From positions 1-15,345 of the forward strand of contig JAJYGL010000258.1 in assembly GCA_021790625.1 (NCBI GenBank): a DNA stretch of 15,345 bases, written 5' to 3'. Numbering within the stretch: position 1 is the stretch's first letter; each line of letters begins with the position of its first letter. Under the pieces are notes generated by a model. That model saw only the letters and a list, made by a program, of their open reading frames with translations, ran no database searches and had not been told where the DNA came from. This document shows, piece after piece, positions 1 through 6,047 of the stretch. This DNA comes from Pseudomonadota bacterium. Lineage in GTDB: Bacteria > Pseudomonadota > Gammaproteobacteria > Burkholderiales > Sulfuriferulaceae. Position numbers and translations under genes: made by a program.

Positions 1-227
1 GGCACGACTGCTCGTTGCGCTGCGGCTTCTACTGCCGACATCGCCAGCTTGAAATCGAAATGGTTAAAATGCGCTTCAGTCAAGGACAGAATCACCGGCG
101 CGCGCGCCGATTCTGCCGCGGTCACGATAGCTTCCAGAAAATCCAGACTCTGTAGCCCAAAAGCGCCCACTGCGTAACCGTTGCGATAGGCGTGATGCAG
201 CATGTCTTTCATGTTTACCTGTGGCAT
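1..227 (-). CDS. Class II fructose-bisphosphate aldolase family protein (5' part only)
   Basis: The first 75 codons of a minus-strand gene that runs off the left edge. The reading begins MPQVNMKDMLHHAYRNGYAV and continues with GAFGLQSLDFLEAIVTAAE and APVILSLTEAHF. This is the N-terminal strand and helix of the zinc-dependent class II aldolases (Fba/GatY/KbaY type), which cleave ketose bisphosphates to dihydroxyacetone phosphate and an aldehyde in the cytoplasm. The zinc-binding histidines lie further along and are outside the window, so substrate preference cannot be judged. The start is an ATG at 227-225 preceded by AGGGGG at a good distance; an in-frame Met six codons in is less likely. No neighbour on its strand is visible upstream; about 515 bp separate it from the divergent nuclease gene. 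GatY/KbaY-type tagatose or sulfo-sugar aldolases are alternatives. Confidence 0.85.
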   Translation of the reverse strand, partial: MPQVNMKDMLHHAYRNGYAVGAFGLQSLDFLEAIVTAAESARAPVILSLTEAHFNHFDFKLAMSAVEAAAQRAVV

Positions 228-365
228 GGCGCCCCCTTAATTTTTTTACTCGATTCAATTCGGCGCTGCATCCCGTCTCTTGTCACGGGTAGTTGGACAG
301 AGAAACCCGGGGCTTATCTGCGCTCTTGAGCCACTTGCAAAACGTTTTGTTGAAACCTTTATACT

Positions 366-664
366 TTGGCTTCGTCGATGGAGCTATTGTGCAAGAAAAA
401 TTAAATTAATATAAGTTAAACATATTAAACATAATGTTTAATAATTGCTTATTGATCAGCGGCACAGCAGTTCGCCCGCCAAGCCCCGTCCCACCGAGCA
501 TGTTTTGCTCGTTATCAACGAGGCGGTTGCGGCCAGATCGGGTGCTCGCTTGCCAGTACGGCTTGGTGTCAAAGTCCCGGCTACGACCTGCGCCGCACGT
601 GTCGCAATCTTTTCGATTTGACCCGCAACGCGGCTCATGGAGAAATAAATTAGCGCTTTCTTAG
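366..664. repeat. Decayed repeat copy R1 (partner of 7429-7659)
   Basis: Positions 601-664 match 7596-7659 without gaps at 52 of 64 bases (81 percent), counted by eye. The core CAACGCGGCTCATGGAG is identical. Eleven of the twelve differences are transitions. Further left the match is patchy: both copies carry GATCAGCGG (454-462 here) and TTGGCTTCGTC (366-376 here), but the spacing differs because this copy has extra AT-rich DNA between them. It may be a remnant of a transposon, a MITE-like element or a duplicated non-coding unit. The family is not recognised and the left boundary is uncertain. Confidence 0.5.
416..443. promoter_or_regulatory. AT-rich palindrome with three iterated half-sites
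   Basis: A perfect inverted repeat of 10-bp arms around one central base occupies 423-443 (TATTAAACAT, A, ATGTTTAATA). The half-site TTAAACAT also occurs once more in direct orientation at 416-423, so three half-sites lie in a row: two direct and one inverted. This spacing is typical of a DNA-binding protein operator, and the symmetry is directly visible. The bound protein and regulated gene are unknown. The aldolase start is about 190 bp to the left and the nuclease start 300 bp to the right. Confidence 0.4.
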
Positions 665-675
665 TGTTCTACGAA

Positions 676-698
676 CTGTCATATTGGGTGCGTATGAT
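676..698 (+). promoter_or_regulatory. Possible promoter of the nuclease gene with a PhoB-type half-box
   Basis: TATGAT at 693-698 matches five of six bases of the sigma-70 -10 consensus. Ten bases upstream is CTGTCAT (676-682), identical to the canonical PHO-box 7-mer and placed where PhoB replaces the -35 element in known Pho promoters. The expected second 7-mer further left (GTGTTCT, 664-670) is poor and one base out of step. CTGTCAT or its complement turns up about five times in this window, so the case rests on position only. Confidence 0.35.
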
Positions 699-702
699 TT
701 TT

Positions 703-731
703 AAATGGAATCGAAACAAATGGAATCGAAC
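703..731 (+). repeat. Tandem direct repeat in the nuclease leader
   Basis: AAATGGAATCGAAAC at 703-717 is followed directly by AAATGGAATCGAAC at 718-731. Two near-identical units therefore sit head to tail just before the ribosome binding site. They may be a slippage product or a regulatory element of the leader. Confidence 0.7.
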
Positions 732-742
732 AGGAAAATGAG

Positions 743-1630
743 ATGAACAAGGCGGTTTGGCAGGTATTGGTATTGGGTGTGATAGGGTTGGGATACCATG
801 ACATTGCCTGGGCATGGGGGCCGGAAGGGCATGCCATGGTTGCAGACATGGCCGAGATGCATCTGACGGCACGCACGCAGGCGCAGGTTGTTGAATTGTT
901 ACGGATAGAAGGCAGGCGTCATCTGGATGCAATTGCTTCCTGGCCCGATGCCATGCGTGCCAGTCGTCCGGAAACCGGCCCTTGGCATTATGTCGATATT
1001 CCCCTGTATGCACAACAATACGACGCTTGGCGCGATTGTCACGAGGATTGGCGTGGTCAGCGTGTAACAGAAAACACTTGTATCGTTGCCAAGTTACCTG
1101 AATTTGTGCGGCAACTGGGTGACAAACGTCTTCCCAAGACGGAGCGTTTGCTGGCGCTCAAGTGGGTCGTGCATCTGGTTGCGGATATCCATCAACCCTT
1201 GCATACGGAAGACGACCGCGATCATGGTGGCAATATGGTCAAAGTCGTGTTTGCCGGCAAGGTGAGTAATTTGCATGCCGTATGGGATTTGGGTGTGATT
1301 GAACAGCATTATGGCTGGCAATTGGGACCACATTACCACATTGATCGCGATGAGGTTCGACGTGCTGCGAAAGACATGGATGTCCGAATTGGTCAGCATG
1401 AGCGCGAAGGCTGGGCTGATGCGGGTATACCGATTCAGGCTGACGCGGTGGCATGGGCGAATGCCTCGCATGCGCTGGCTTGCTCAGCATACCGTCATTT
1501 ACCCGCTAATCCACTCTTGTCAGACTGGAATGCAAGTTATCAACAGTATGCCTGGCCAGTTATCCAACAGCAATTGCAGAAGTCATCCGTCAGACTGGCG
1601 ATGGTGTTGAACCAGACTTTGGGGTACTAA
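743..1630 (+). CDS. Secreted S1/P1-type nuclease
   Basis: A 295-residue zinc-dependent endonuclease/3'-nucleotidase of the S1/P1 family, which cuts single-stranded DNA and RNA. Residues 1-24 form a signal peptide ending IAWA. Cleavage there makes Trp25 the first mature residue, as in P1 nuclease, where the N-terminal Trp binds zinc through its backbone. The other zinc ligands of the family are present in order: His30 (GPEGH), Asp69 (WPD), His82 (WHYVD), His144 and Asp148 (HLVADIHQPLH), His154, and His178 and Asp182 (NLHAVWD). DRDHGGN at 158-164 is also typical. Cys99 and Cys113 could form a disulfide. The product should act in the periplasm or outside the cell, releasing nucleotides and phosphate. 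The start is ATG with AGGAAAATGAG just before it. A possible PhoB-type promoter lies upstream, and the next gene follows on the same strand after 78 bp. Confidence 0.92.
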   Translation: MNKAVWQVLVLGVIGLGYHDIAWAWGPEGHAMVADMAEMHLTARTQAQVVELLRIEGRRHLDAIASWPDAMRASRPETGPWHYVDIPLYAQQYDAWRDCHEDWRGQRVTENTCIVAKLPEFVRQLGDKRLPKTERLLALKWVVHLVADIHQPLHTEDDRDHGGNMVKVVFAGKVSNLHAVWDLGVIEQHYGWQLGPHYHIDRDEVRRAAKDMDVRIGQHEREGWADAGIPIQADAVAWANASHALACSAYRHLPANPLLSDWNASYQQYAWPVIQQQLQKSSVRLAMVLNQTLGY

Positions 1631-1645
1631 AAAATAATTGTGTGG

Positions 1646-1680
1646 TTGTCATGAAACTGTCTGATTTACTGGCCTAAAAT
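1646..1680 (+). promoter_or_regulatory. Possible promoter with PHO-box-like repeat before the EAL-GGDEF gene
   Basis: TTGTCAT (1646-1652), GAAA, then CTGTCTG (1657-1663) resembles the PHO box of two CTGTCAT 7-mers with a 4-bp AT-rich spacer; 11 of 14 repeat bases match. TAAAAT (1675-1680, five of six of the -10 consensus) follows 11 bp later, the usual geometry. A plain sigma-70 reading with TTGTCA as -35 would need a 23-bp spacer, which is too long. Visible only as pattern similarity. Confidence 0.35.
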
Positions 1681-1708
1681 AGGCTGTTGGCAAGATGTGA
1701 AGGTATGT

Positions 1709-3460
1709 ATGTCCCGACGTAAGGATTTTCAGGATTTACTGGAGCAACGTACGCTACTGACCTGTTTTCGTCCGGTGTTGGATGTACGGCAAGCGCGTTT
1801 GTATGGTTATACAGGCACGGTGTGTGGCCCGGAAGACAGCCGGCTGGAAAGTTACCAACAGTTGCTCGATGCGGCTATCCGGTATGATGCATTACCGACA
1901 TTTGAGGCATTGTGTCTCGATTTGTTGGTGCGGGCGTTCGTGTCCCGACATTTGCCGGGCAAGTTGTTCATTCGTTTGAGTGTGCAAAGTCTGATCAATG
2001 GGGTTCAGGATAGTGACAATATCCGTAAGTTTCTGAATAAACAAGGGATGGCCCGCGATCGTATCGTGTTGGAGGTTTTTGAAAACCCCGGTGACCCGGC
2101 TGTGGGTGAGCTGGTCGCCAGTCTTGCCATGTTGCGCGAAAAGGGCTTTCATTTTGCTCTGGATAATGTCGGCGATGGCCTGGGCTGTTTGCGGTTGTGG
2201 GCGCGGGCACGCCCAGACTTCATTCGGCTGGGCGGCTGGATGACGCATCGGATCGATGAGGATGTGCTGAAGTTGCGGTTTATGCAGGCATTAAAGCAGT
2301 TGGCTGATGTGAGTCAGACACATTTGCTGGCTGAGAGTGTTGAAACACCGGAAGAATTGCGTGTATTGAAAACGCTTGGCATTTGTCTGGCACAAGGCGA
2401 TTTTGTCGGCAAATTGCAGGAAAGCGTGCGCGAAGAAGCTATTACCTGCATAGATGACACCCGGCAAATGATGGCATCCTCCCGTCTGGTGGCTTCTCGC
2501 AGTCCGCGCGCCACTTCCTTATTGATGGAAGTGCCGACGGTGACCGTCAAAACATCAAGTGAAGATGCATTGCAAATCCTGATTGCAAACCCGGAACAAA
2601 ATGTATTGCCCGTGCTTGACGGTAATCGGCCTGTTGGTTTGCTGGGGCGCGATATGGTCGATAAATTTTCGCACGGATATATGCGCGATCTGTACGCCCG
2701 CAAATCTTGCACGGTGTTTATGGATGAGCATCCTCTGATTGTTGAGGCGGAACTGAGCATCGTTGAGTTGAGTGAACGGGTGATTCAAAAAGGCAATAAA
2801 CATTTTGGTGACGGTTTCATCATTGTGCGGGATGGGATGTATGCCGGCGTCGGGTCGAATTTTGATCTCATGCAGGCCATGACCCGACTGCAACTCAAGG
2901 AAGCACGTTATGCCAACCCATTGACCTTGCTGCCCGGAAATGTGCCAATTCAGGAGCATATGCAGCATTTGCTGGACAATCATCTGCCATTTTGGGTGGC
3001 GTATGCCGATCTGGATTTTTTCAAACCATTCAATGATGTGTTTGGTTATGAGTATGGTGATGCGGTGATTCGTCTGTTGGGCGACGTGCTGGTGGCGCAG
3101 GCGGATAAAACGGTGGATTTTGTCGGCCATATTGGCGGCGATGATTTTTTTGTGATTTATCAAAGTGATGATTGGGAACAGCGTTGTCAGGCCATGTTGC
3201 GGCAGTTTGATGTGGATATGCTGGCGTATGCACAACAAAAAGGGTTAGGGGACGGGAAATACCAAAGCGAAGACCGGCAAGGTAACGTGGTGTCGTATTG
3301 TTTACCCACAGTATCCATTGGTGTCGTGCCAGTCACATCCGAGCGCTTTCACAATGTGCACGAAATTTCTACTGTGGCGGCCGAGGTCAAAAAAGCAGCC
3401 AAACGTATCGCGGGTTCCAGTCTGTATGTCGACCGACGGGTGATGAAAAGCAATTCATAG
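1709..3460 (+). CDS. EAL-CBS-GGDEF c-di-GMP signalling protein with degenerate EAL domain
   Basis: A 583-residue cytoplasmic protein with no membrane segment. Residues about 15-245 are an EAL fold. Its catalytic signature is damaged: the EAL glutamate is missing (LYGYTGT), the usual Asn after LSV is Gln, the DDFG pair reads DNVG, and the Lys-Ile-Asp strand reads FIRLGG. LEVFE and AESVE keep their glutamates. Phosphodiesterase activity is therefore unlikely. Residues about 270-395 form a CBS pair (LPVLDGNRPVGLLGRD, FIIVRDGMYAGVGS). Residues about 400-575 are a GGDEF cyclase domain with YADLDFFKPFND and the active loop GGDDF (476-480); the inhibitory-site Arg is Lys (KTVD). It probably makes c-di-GMP, with EAL and CBS as sensor domains. 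The ATG at 1709 has GAAGG five bases upstream and is preferred to the in-frame GTG at 1697. It ends 11 bp from the convergent operon. Confidence 0.88.
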   Translation: MSRRKDFQDLLEQRTLLTCFRPVLDVRQARLYGYTGTVCGPEDSRLESYQQLLDAAIRYDALPTFEALCLDLLVRAFVSRHLPGKLFIRLSVQSLINGVQDSDNIRKFLNKQGMARDRIVLEVFENPGDPAVGELVASLAMLREKGFHFALDNVGDGLGCLRLWARARPDFIRLGGWMTHRIDEDVLKLRFMQALKQLADVSQTHLLAESVETPEELRVLKTLGICLAQGDFVGKLQESVREEAITCIDDTRQMMASSRLVASRSPRATSLLMEVPTVTVKTSSEDALQILIANPEQNVLPVLDGNRPVGLLGRDMVDKFSHGYMRDLYARKSCTVFMDEHPLIVEAELSIVELSERVIQKGNKHFGDGFIIVRDGMYAGVGSNFDLMQAMTRLQLKEARYANPLTLLPGNVPIQEHMQHLLDNHLPFWVAYADLDFFKPFNDVFGYEYGDAVIRLLGDVLVAQADKTVDFVGHIGGDDFFVIYQSDDWEQRCQAMLRQFDVDMLAYAQQKGLGDGKYQSEDRQGNVVSYCLPTVSIGVVPVTSERFHNVHEISTVAAEVKKAAKRIAGSSLYVDRRVMKSNS

Positions 3461-3471
3461 GTGACAGGGTT

Positions 3472-4548
3472 TTATGGCAGCGTGCCGCGCGATGTTTTTT
3501 CCGGGCGAGGCGTTGCTGTCAACAACGTATCAAGCGGCGCCCGCTGCCAAAAACGCCACAGATTGTTTTTGCTGATTCGCCAGTGATAAGCTGTATCGTT
3601 CGCGAGGCTCCAGAGGTGCAGCGTTTGTAATTTCCCTTGCCGTAATTGTGTGAGCCAAACCTCAAACCAGTCGGTTTCGAGTTGTTGCAGGGTGTTTTGC
3701 CAAATGTGGTAATCGCCATACTGGAGACTCTGTTGCAGTGCATCCAGCAAAACCAATCCCGTCATGCTATGTTGCTGGTTATGCGGCAAAGGAGAGTGCT
3801 GGCAGTGCTGTTGGTTTGCCAGCGCAGATAACAGGTGGCTGTTTCCCCATACCGTTTGAAATGGGGATGTTGATGGGGTGGGCAGGGTACCGCCACCCCA
3901 GCACCAGATACCATTGACTGGCGGTAACCCACGTTGTTGTCGGGATGCGTTGACGGGCAGACTGAAAAACAGCATTTGTACTTCGTTGTAAAACCGGTGC
4001 CATGCCATGGCATCTTTGCCGGTGGGCAGGAAGGCATCGATTCCTTGGCCGCAAATCGTTGACGGAGGGTGAGTCCGTAAATCAGGTGCGTGTGGAATGT
4101 GCAGATACCAGCGTTTCGGATGCGGCGCAAACAGGGCGTACTCTTCACCAAAGTGTTGCTGGAAAGCAGTAATGAGTGCCTGACTGTCATTGGTATCCAA
4201 GTCAAATATGCTGGCGTCGGTCAGCAGCAGTTGATTACGGGCAGGTGTCAAGTATATGGGGTCAGCACAAAGCCAGTAACCTTCTGTTGCAGGTAGATGA
4301 TCGTGTTGCGCCATGATGGGGGCTAGTGGCCAGTCGTGCTGGCGTGGAATGTGTGTCAACGTGGCGAGCAGGGATTCCAGATCGGGGATACCGTTTTCCT
4401 GTGTGCGTTGCGCGTGTTGTAACAGCGTGGTTAGCGCTGGTAACCGAATGTCGCACAACAGGTTGTCGAGCATGGTTGCTGGTGGCAACAGGCCGGGAAT
4501 GACGACAGTCAGTTGTTTGTCCGGATGTTGATGGTTGAAAATTGGCAC
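3472..4548 (-). CDS. RpfE-like / phosphoglycerate mutase-related protein
   Basis: A 358-residue protein. It resembles a family found in beta- and gammaproteobacteria that is variously annotated as regulatory protein RpfE or cofactor-independent phosphoglycerate mutase-like. Motifs remembered from that family are visible: TVVIPGLLPP near the N-terminus, DWPLAPIMA, GYWLCADPIYL, LLLTDASIFDL, PKRWYLHI, DAFLPTG, WHRFYNEVQMLF, and the Trp/Gly-rich GIWCWGGGTLP near residue 220. No complete metal-binding set of a true phosphoglycerate mutase is evident, so the enzyme role is doubtful and the function unknown. Translation starts at GTG (4548), eight bases after the nadC stop and with no clear ribosome binding site, which suggests translational coupling. 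It is the last gene of the operon and ends 11 bp from the convergent EAL-GGDEF gene. There is no hairpin terminator between them. Confidence 0.75.
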   Translation of the reverse strand: MPIFNHQHPDKQLTVVIPGLLPPATMLDNLLCDIRLPALTTLLQHAQRTQENGIPDLESLLATLTHIPRQHDWPLAPIMAQHDHLPATEGYWLCADPIYLTPARNQLLLTDASIFDLDTNDSQALITAFQQHFGEEYALFAPHPKRWYLHIPHAPDLRTHPPSTICGQGIDAFLPTGKDAMAWHRFYNEVQMLFFSLPVNASRQQRGLPPVNGIWCWGGGTLPTPSTSPFQTVWGNSHLLSALANQQHCQHSPLPHNQQHSMTGLVLLDALQQSLQYGDYHIWQNTLQQLETDWFEVWLTQLRQGKLQTLHLWSLANDTAYHWRISKNNLWRFWQRAPLDTLLTATPRPEKTSRGTLP

Positions 4549-4556
4549 GGTGACGG

Positions 4557-5414
4557 TCAGACGGCATCTGTCTCGGCGTGGGTGACGATGCGCATGGAAA
4601 GATCCGTTGCCTGAACATGCTTGGTCAGTGCACCGATTGAAATGCGCTGGACGCCTGTTGCTGCAACAGCAGCGATGTTGTCGAGATCAATGCCGCCGGA
4701 GGCCTCCAGCGTTGCGCGCCCCGCTGTTATTTGAACGGCCTGACGTAGTGTCGGCAGGTTGAAATTGTCCAGCAGTATCAGTGTGGCGCCTGCGTCGAGC
4801 GATTCCTGCAATTGCGCAAGGTTTTCGACTTCTATCTGTACTGGCAAAGGATTGTTGCGGGTCATGGCCAGCACGTTGGCAATGCTGCCGGCTGCCGCGA
4901 TGTGGTTTTCCTTGATGAGGATTCCGTCCCAAAGACCCATGCGTTGGTTGTTGCCTCCGCCGGTCAAGACAGCGTATTTTTGTGCCATACGTAAACCGGG
5001 CAAGGTTTTGCGCGTATCCATGATGAGGCAGGAAGCGTTACCGGTAGCGTTGACATAGCGTCGGGTGATGCTGGCCGTAGCCGACAGGGTTTGTAAGAAA
5101 TTGAGTGCAGTGCGTTCGGCAGAAAGCAGCGCGCGGGCATTGCCGGCCAGTTCACACAAGAGTTGTCCCGCAGAGATGTTGTCGCCCTCTTTGGCTAACC
5201 AGTTGATTTGGCTGTCTGAATCCAGCAGCCGAAAAACCGCCTCGAACCAATGTTGCCCGCATAATACGGCATTTTCACGACAAATGACTTGTGCATGGGC
5301 ATGGGTATGTTCTGCAATGAGTCGTGCGGTAGGGTCGCCATGACCTAAATCTTCTGTTAGCGCATCGACAACGTTGCGCTGTATGGTAATGGCCAGTAGT
5401 TGAGGGTCGAGCAT
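4557..5414 (-). CDS. nadC: Nicotinate-nucleotide diphosphorylase (carboxylating), quinolinate phosphoribosyltransferase
   Basis: This enzyme turns quinolinate and phosphoribosyl pyrophosphate into nicotinate mononucleotide, CO2 and pyrophosphate, the de novo entry to NAD. The 285 residues are the normal family length. The N-terminal open-faced domain starts with EDLGHGDPTA (21-30). The barrel domain shows AERTALNFLQ (99-108), DTRKTLPGLR (133-142), KYAVLTGGGNNQRMGL (146-161), LIKENHI (166-172), LLDNF and ASGGID (238-243), the substrate- and PRPP-binding segments. Gln stands where many members have His in the GGG-x-N-H-R motif; I recall the same in other betaproteobacterial sequences. The ATG lies nine bases after the stop of the upstream secreted-protein gene and lacks an obvious ribosome binding site, so it is probably translated by coupling. 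nadA and nadB are not in the window. Confidence 0.96.
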   Translation of the reverse strand: MLDPQLLAITIQRNVVDALTEDLGHGDPTARLIAEHTHAHAQVICRENAVLCGQHWFEAVFRLLDSDSQINWLAKEGDNISAGQLLCELAGNARALLSAERTALNFLQTLSATASITRRYVNATGNASCLIMDTRKTLPGLRMAQKYAVLTGGGNNQRMGLWDGILIKENHIAAAGSIANVLAMTRNNPLPVQIEVENLAQLQESLDAGATLILLDNFNLPTLRQAVQITAGRATLEASGGIDLDNIAAVAATGVQRISIGALTKHVQATDLSMRIVTHAETDAV

Positions 5415-5423
5415 GTTTTTGTG

Positions 5424-6035
5424 TCAGTCACCGTAATCCCAGATGCCCATTCTAACATGGCTGTCGGTGCGCGAAACAGGTGGCGGATAATTGGAGCGTA
5501 ACGGTGGTTTGTAGGTGACCGGATGGCGCGCTGGCGGTTCCTCTTCCGGTGGTTCGTCTTTGGGTGGCGGGTTGTAGCCAAATTCGGTTTTATAGGGGTA
5601 GGGCGCATAGGTTCTGGCGACGCGATGGCTATGATCCAGTTGTTTGGCGTAGGCCCGAAAGGCATTTGAATTGCTGGTGTAACGCACCATCTCTGGTGGG
5701 CCATACCCCAGTTCGCGAGGATAGGGGTGATTTTTTTCGTCCTGGCGCATGAGTTCGCGCGGGTCACCAAACCCGCTGGTGGCTTTGTGGATGGTTTTAC
5801 CGGTCATCGGGTTTGTTTGGGTGTACATGACATGCCATTTGATGGCGTCGCTCGGGCGTTTGCGCGACTGGTTGTTCGATGGGCGTGTCTGGTTTTGATT
5901 GGTTGCAGGCGTATTTTTTTGCCACCACAATAACTGGAAAGCGTTGCTCGGCGTCGGAAAAAGCAGCGCCAGCAACAGCGATATTGTCGCAAGCAGGCGG
6001 GTCGTGTTACGAATGGATGACTGGCGTTTGTGCAC
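5424..6035 (-). CDS. Hypothetical secreted proline-rich protein
   Basis: A 203-residue protein of no family I recognise. A basic start is followed by a hydrophobic stretch and SNA at about residue 32 (TISLLLALLFPTPSNA), a good Sec signal peptide. No lipobox cysteine is present. The mature part is polar. It has an Asn/Gln/Ser/Arg-rich linker and then a tyrosine- and proline-rich region with an internal repeat, YPRELGYGPPE and YPYKTEFGYNPPP. A charged proline segment (PPKDEPPEEEPP) and a final Pro-rich tail follow. The start is a GTG at 6035, 12 bases after the stop of the PilT-like gene and behind a weak GGAT; no upstream or nearby ATG fits the signal peptide. It is translated between the PilT-like ATPase and nadC. 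A periplasmic or surface role alongside the ATPase is possible but is inference. Confidence 0.7.
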   Translation of the reverse strand: MHKRQSSIRNTTRLLATISLLLALLFPTPSNAFQLLWWQKNTPATNQNQTRPSNNQSRKRPSDAIKWHVMYTQTNPMTGKTIHKATSGFGDPRELMRQDEKNHPYPRELGYGPPEMVRYTSNSNAFRAYAKQLDHSHRVARTYAPYPYKTEFGYNPPPKDEPPEEEPPARHPVTYKPPLRSNYPPPVSRTDSHVRMGIWDYGD

Positions 6036-6047
6036 GGTTTATCCAGA

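Larger units (their letters stand above)
228..742. other. Intergenic region between aldolase and nuclease genes
   Basis: No convincing gene is seen here. The stretch holds, from left to right, a 12-bp perfect palindrome CAAAACGTTTTG at 338-349, an AT-rich patch from about 388 to 450 with a longer palindrome, a decayed repeat (R1) ending near 664, and the probable promoter and leader of the nuclease gene. Two open frames across R1 (plus 434-664, minus 456-638) have no recognisable family. They are better explained as chance or as relics of the repeat. A small hairpin, CGAGCA/TGCTCG, lies at 495-511 inside R1. Confidence 0.6.

Noticed and set aside
495..511. Hairpin CGAGCA/TGCTCG as a terminator
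   Set aside because: Only 6 bp of stem and no T run on either strand; no gene ends nearby.
434..664. Open frames of 76 aa (plus) and 60 aa (minus, 456-638) in the region before the nuclease gene
   Set aside because: No family likeness, no ribosome binding site, and the related R2 copy is interrupted by stops in the corresponding frame.
2555..3238. Long minus-strand open frame of 227 aa opposite the EAL-GGDEF gene
   Set aside because: Low-complexity His/Ile/Gln-rich translation typical of an antisense shadow; the plus strand has clear domain motifs.
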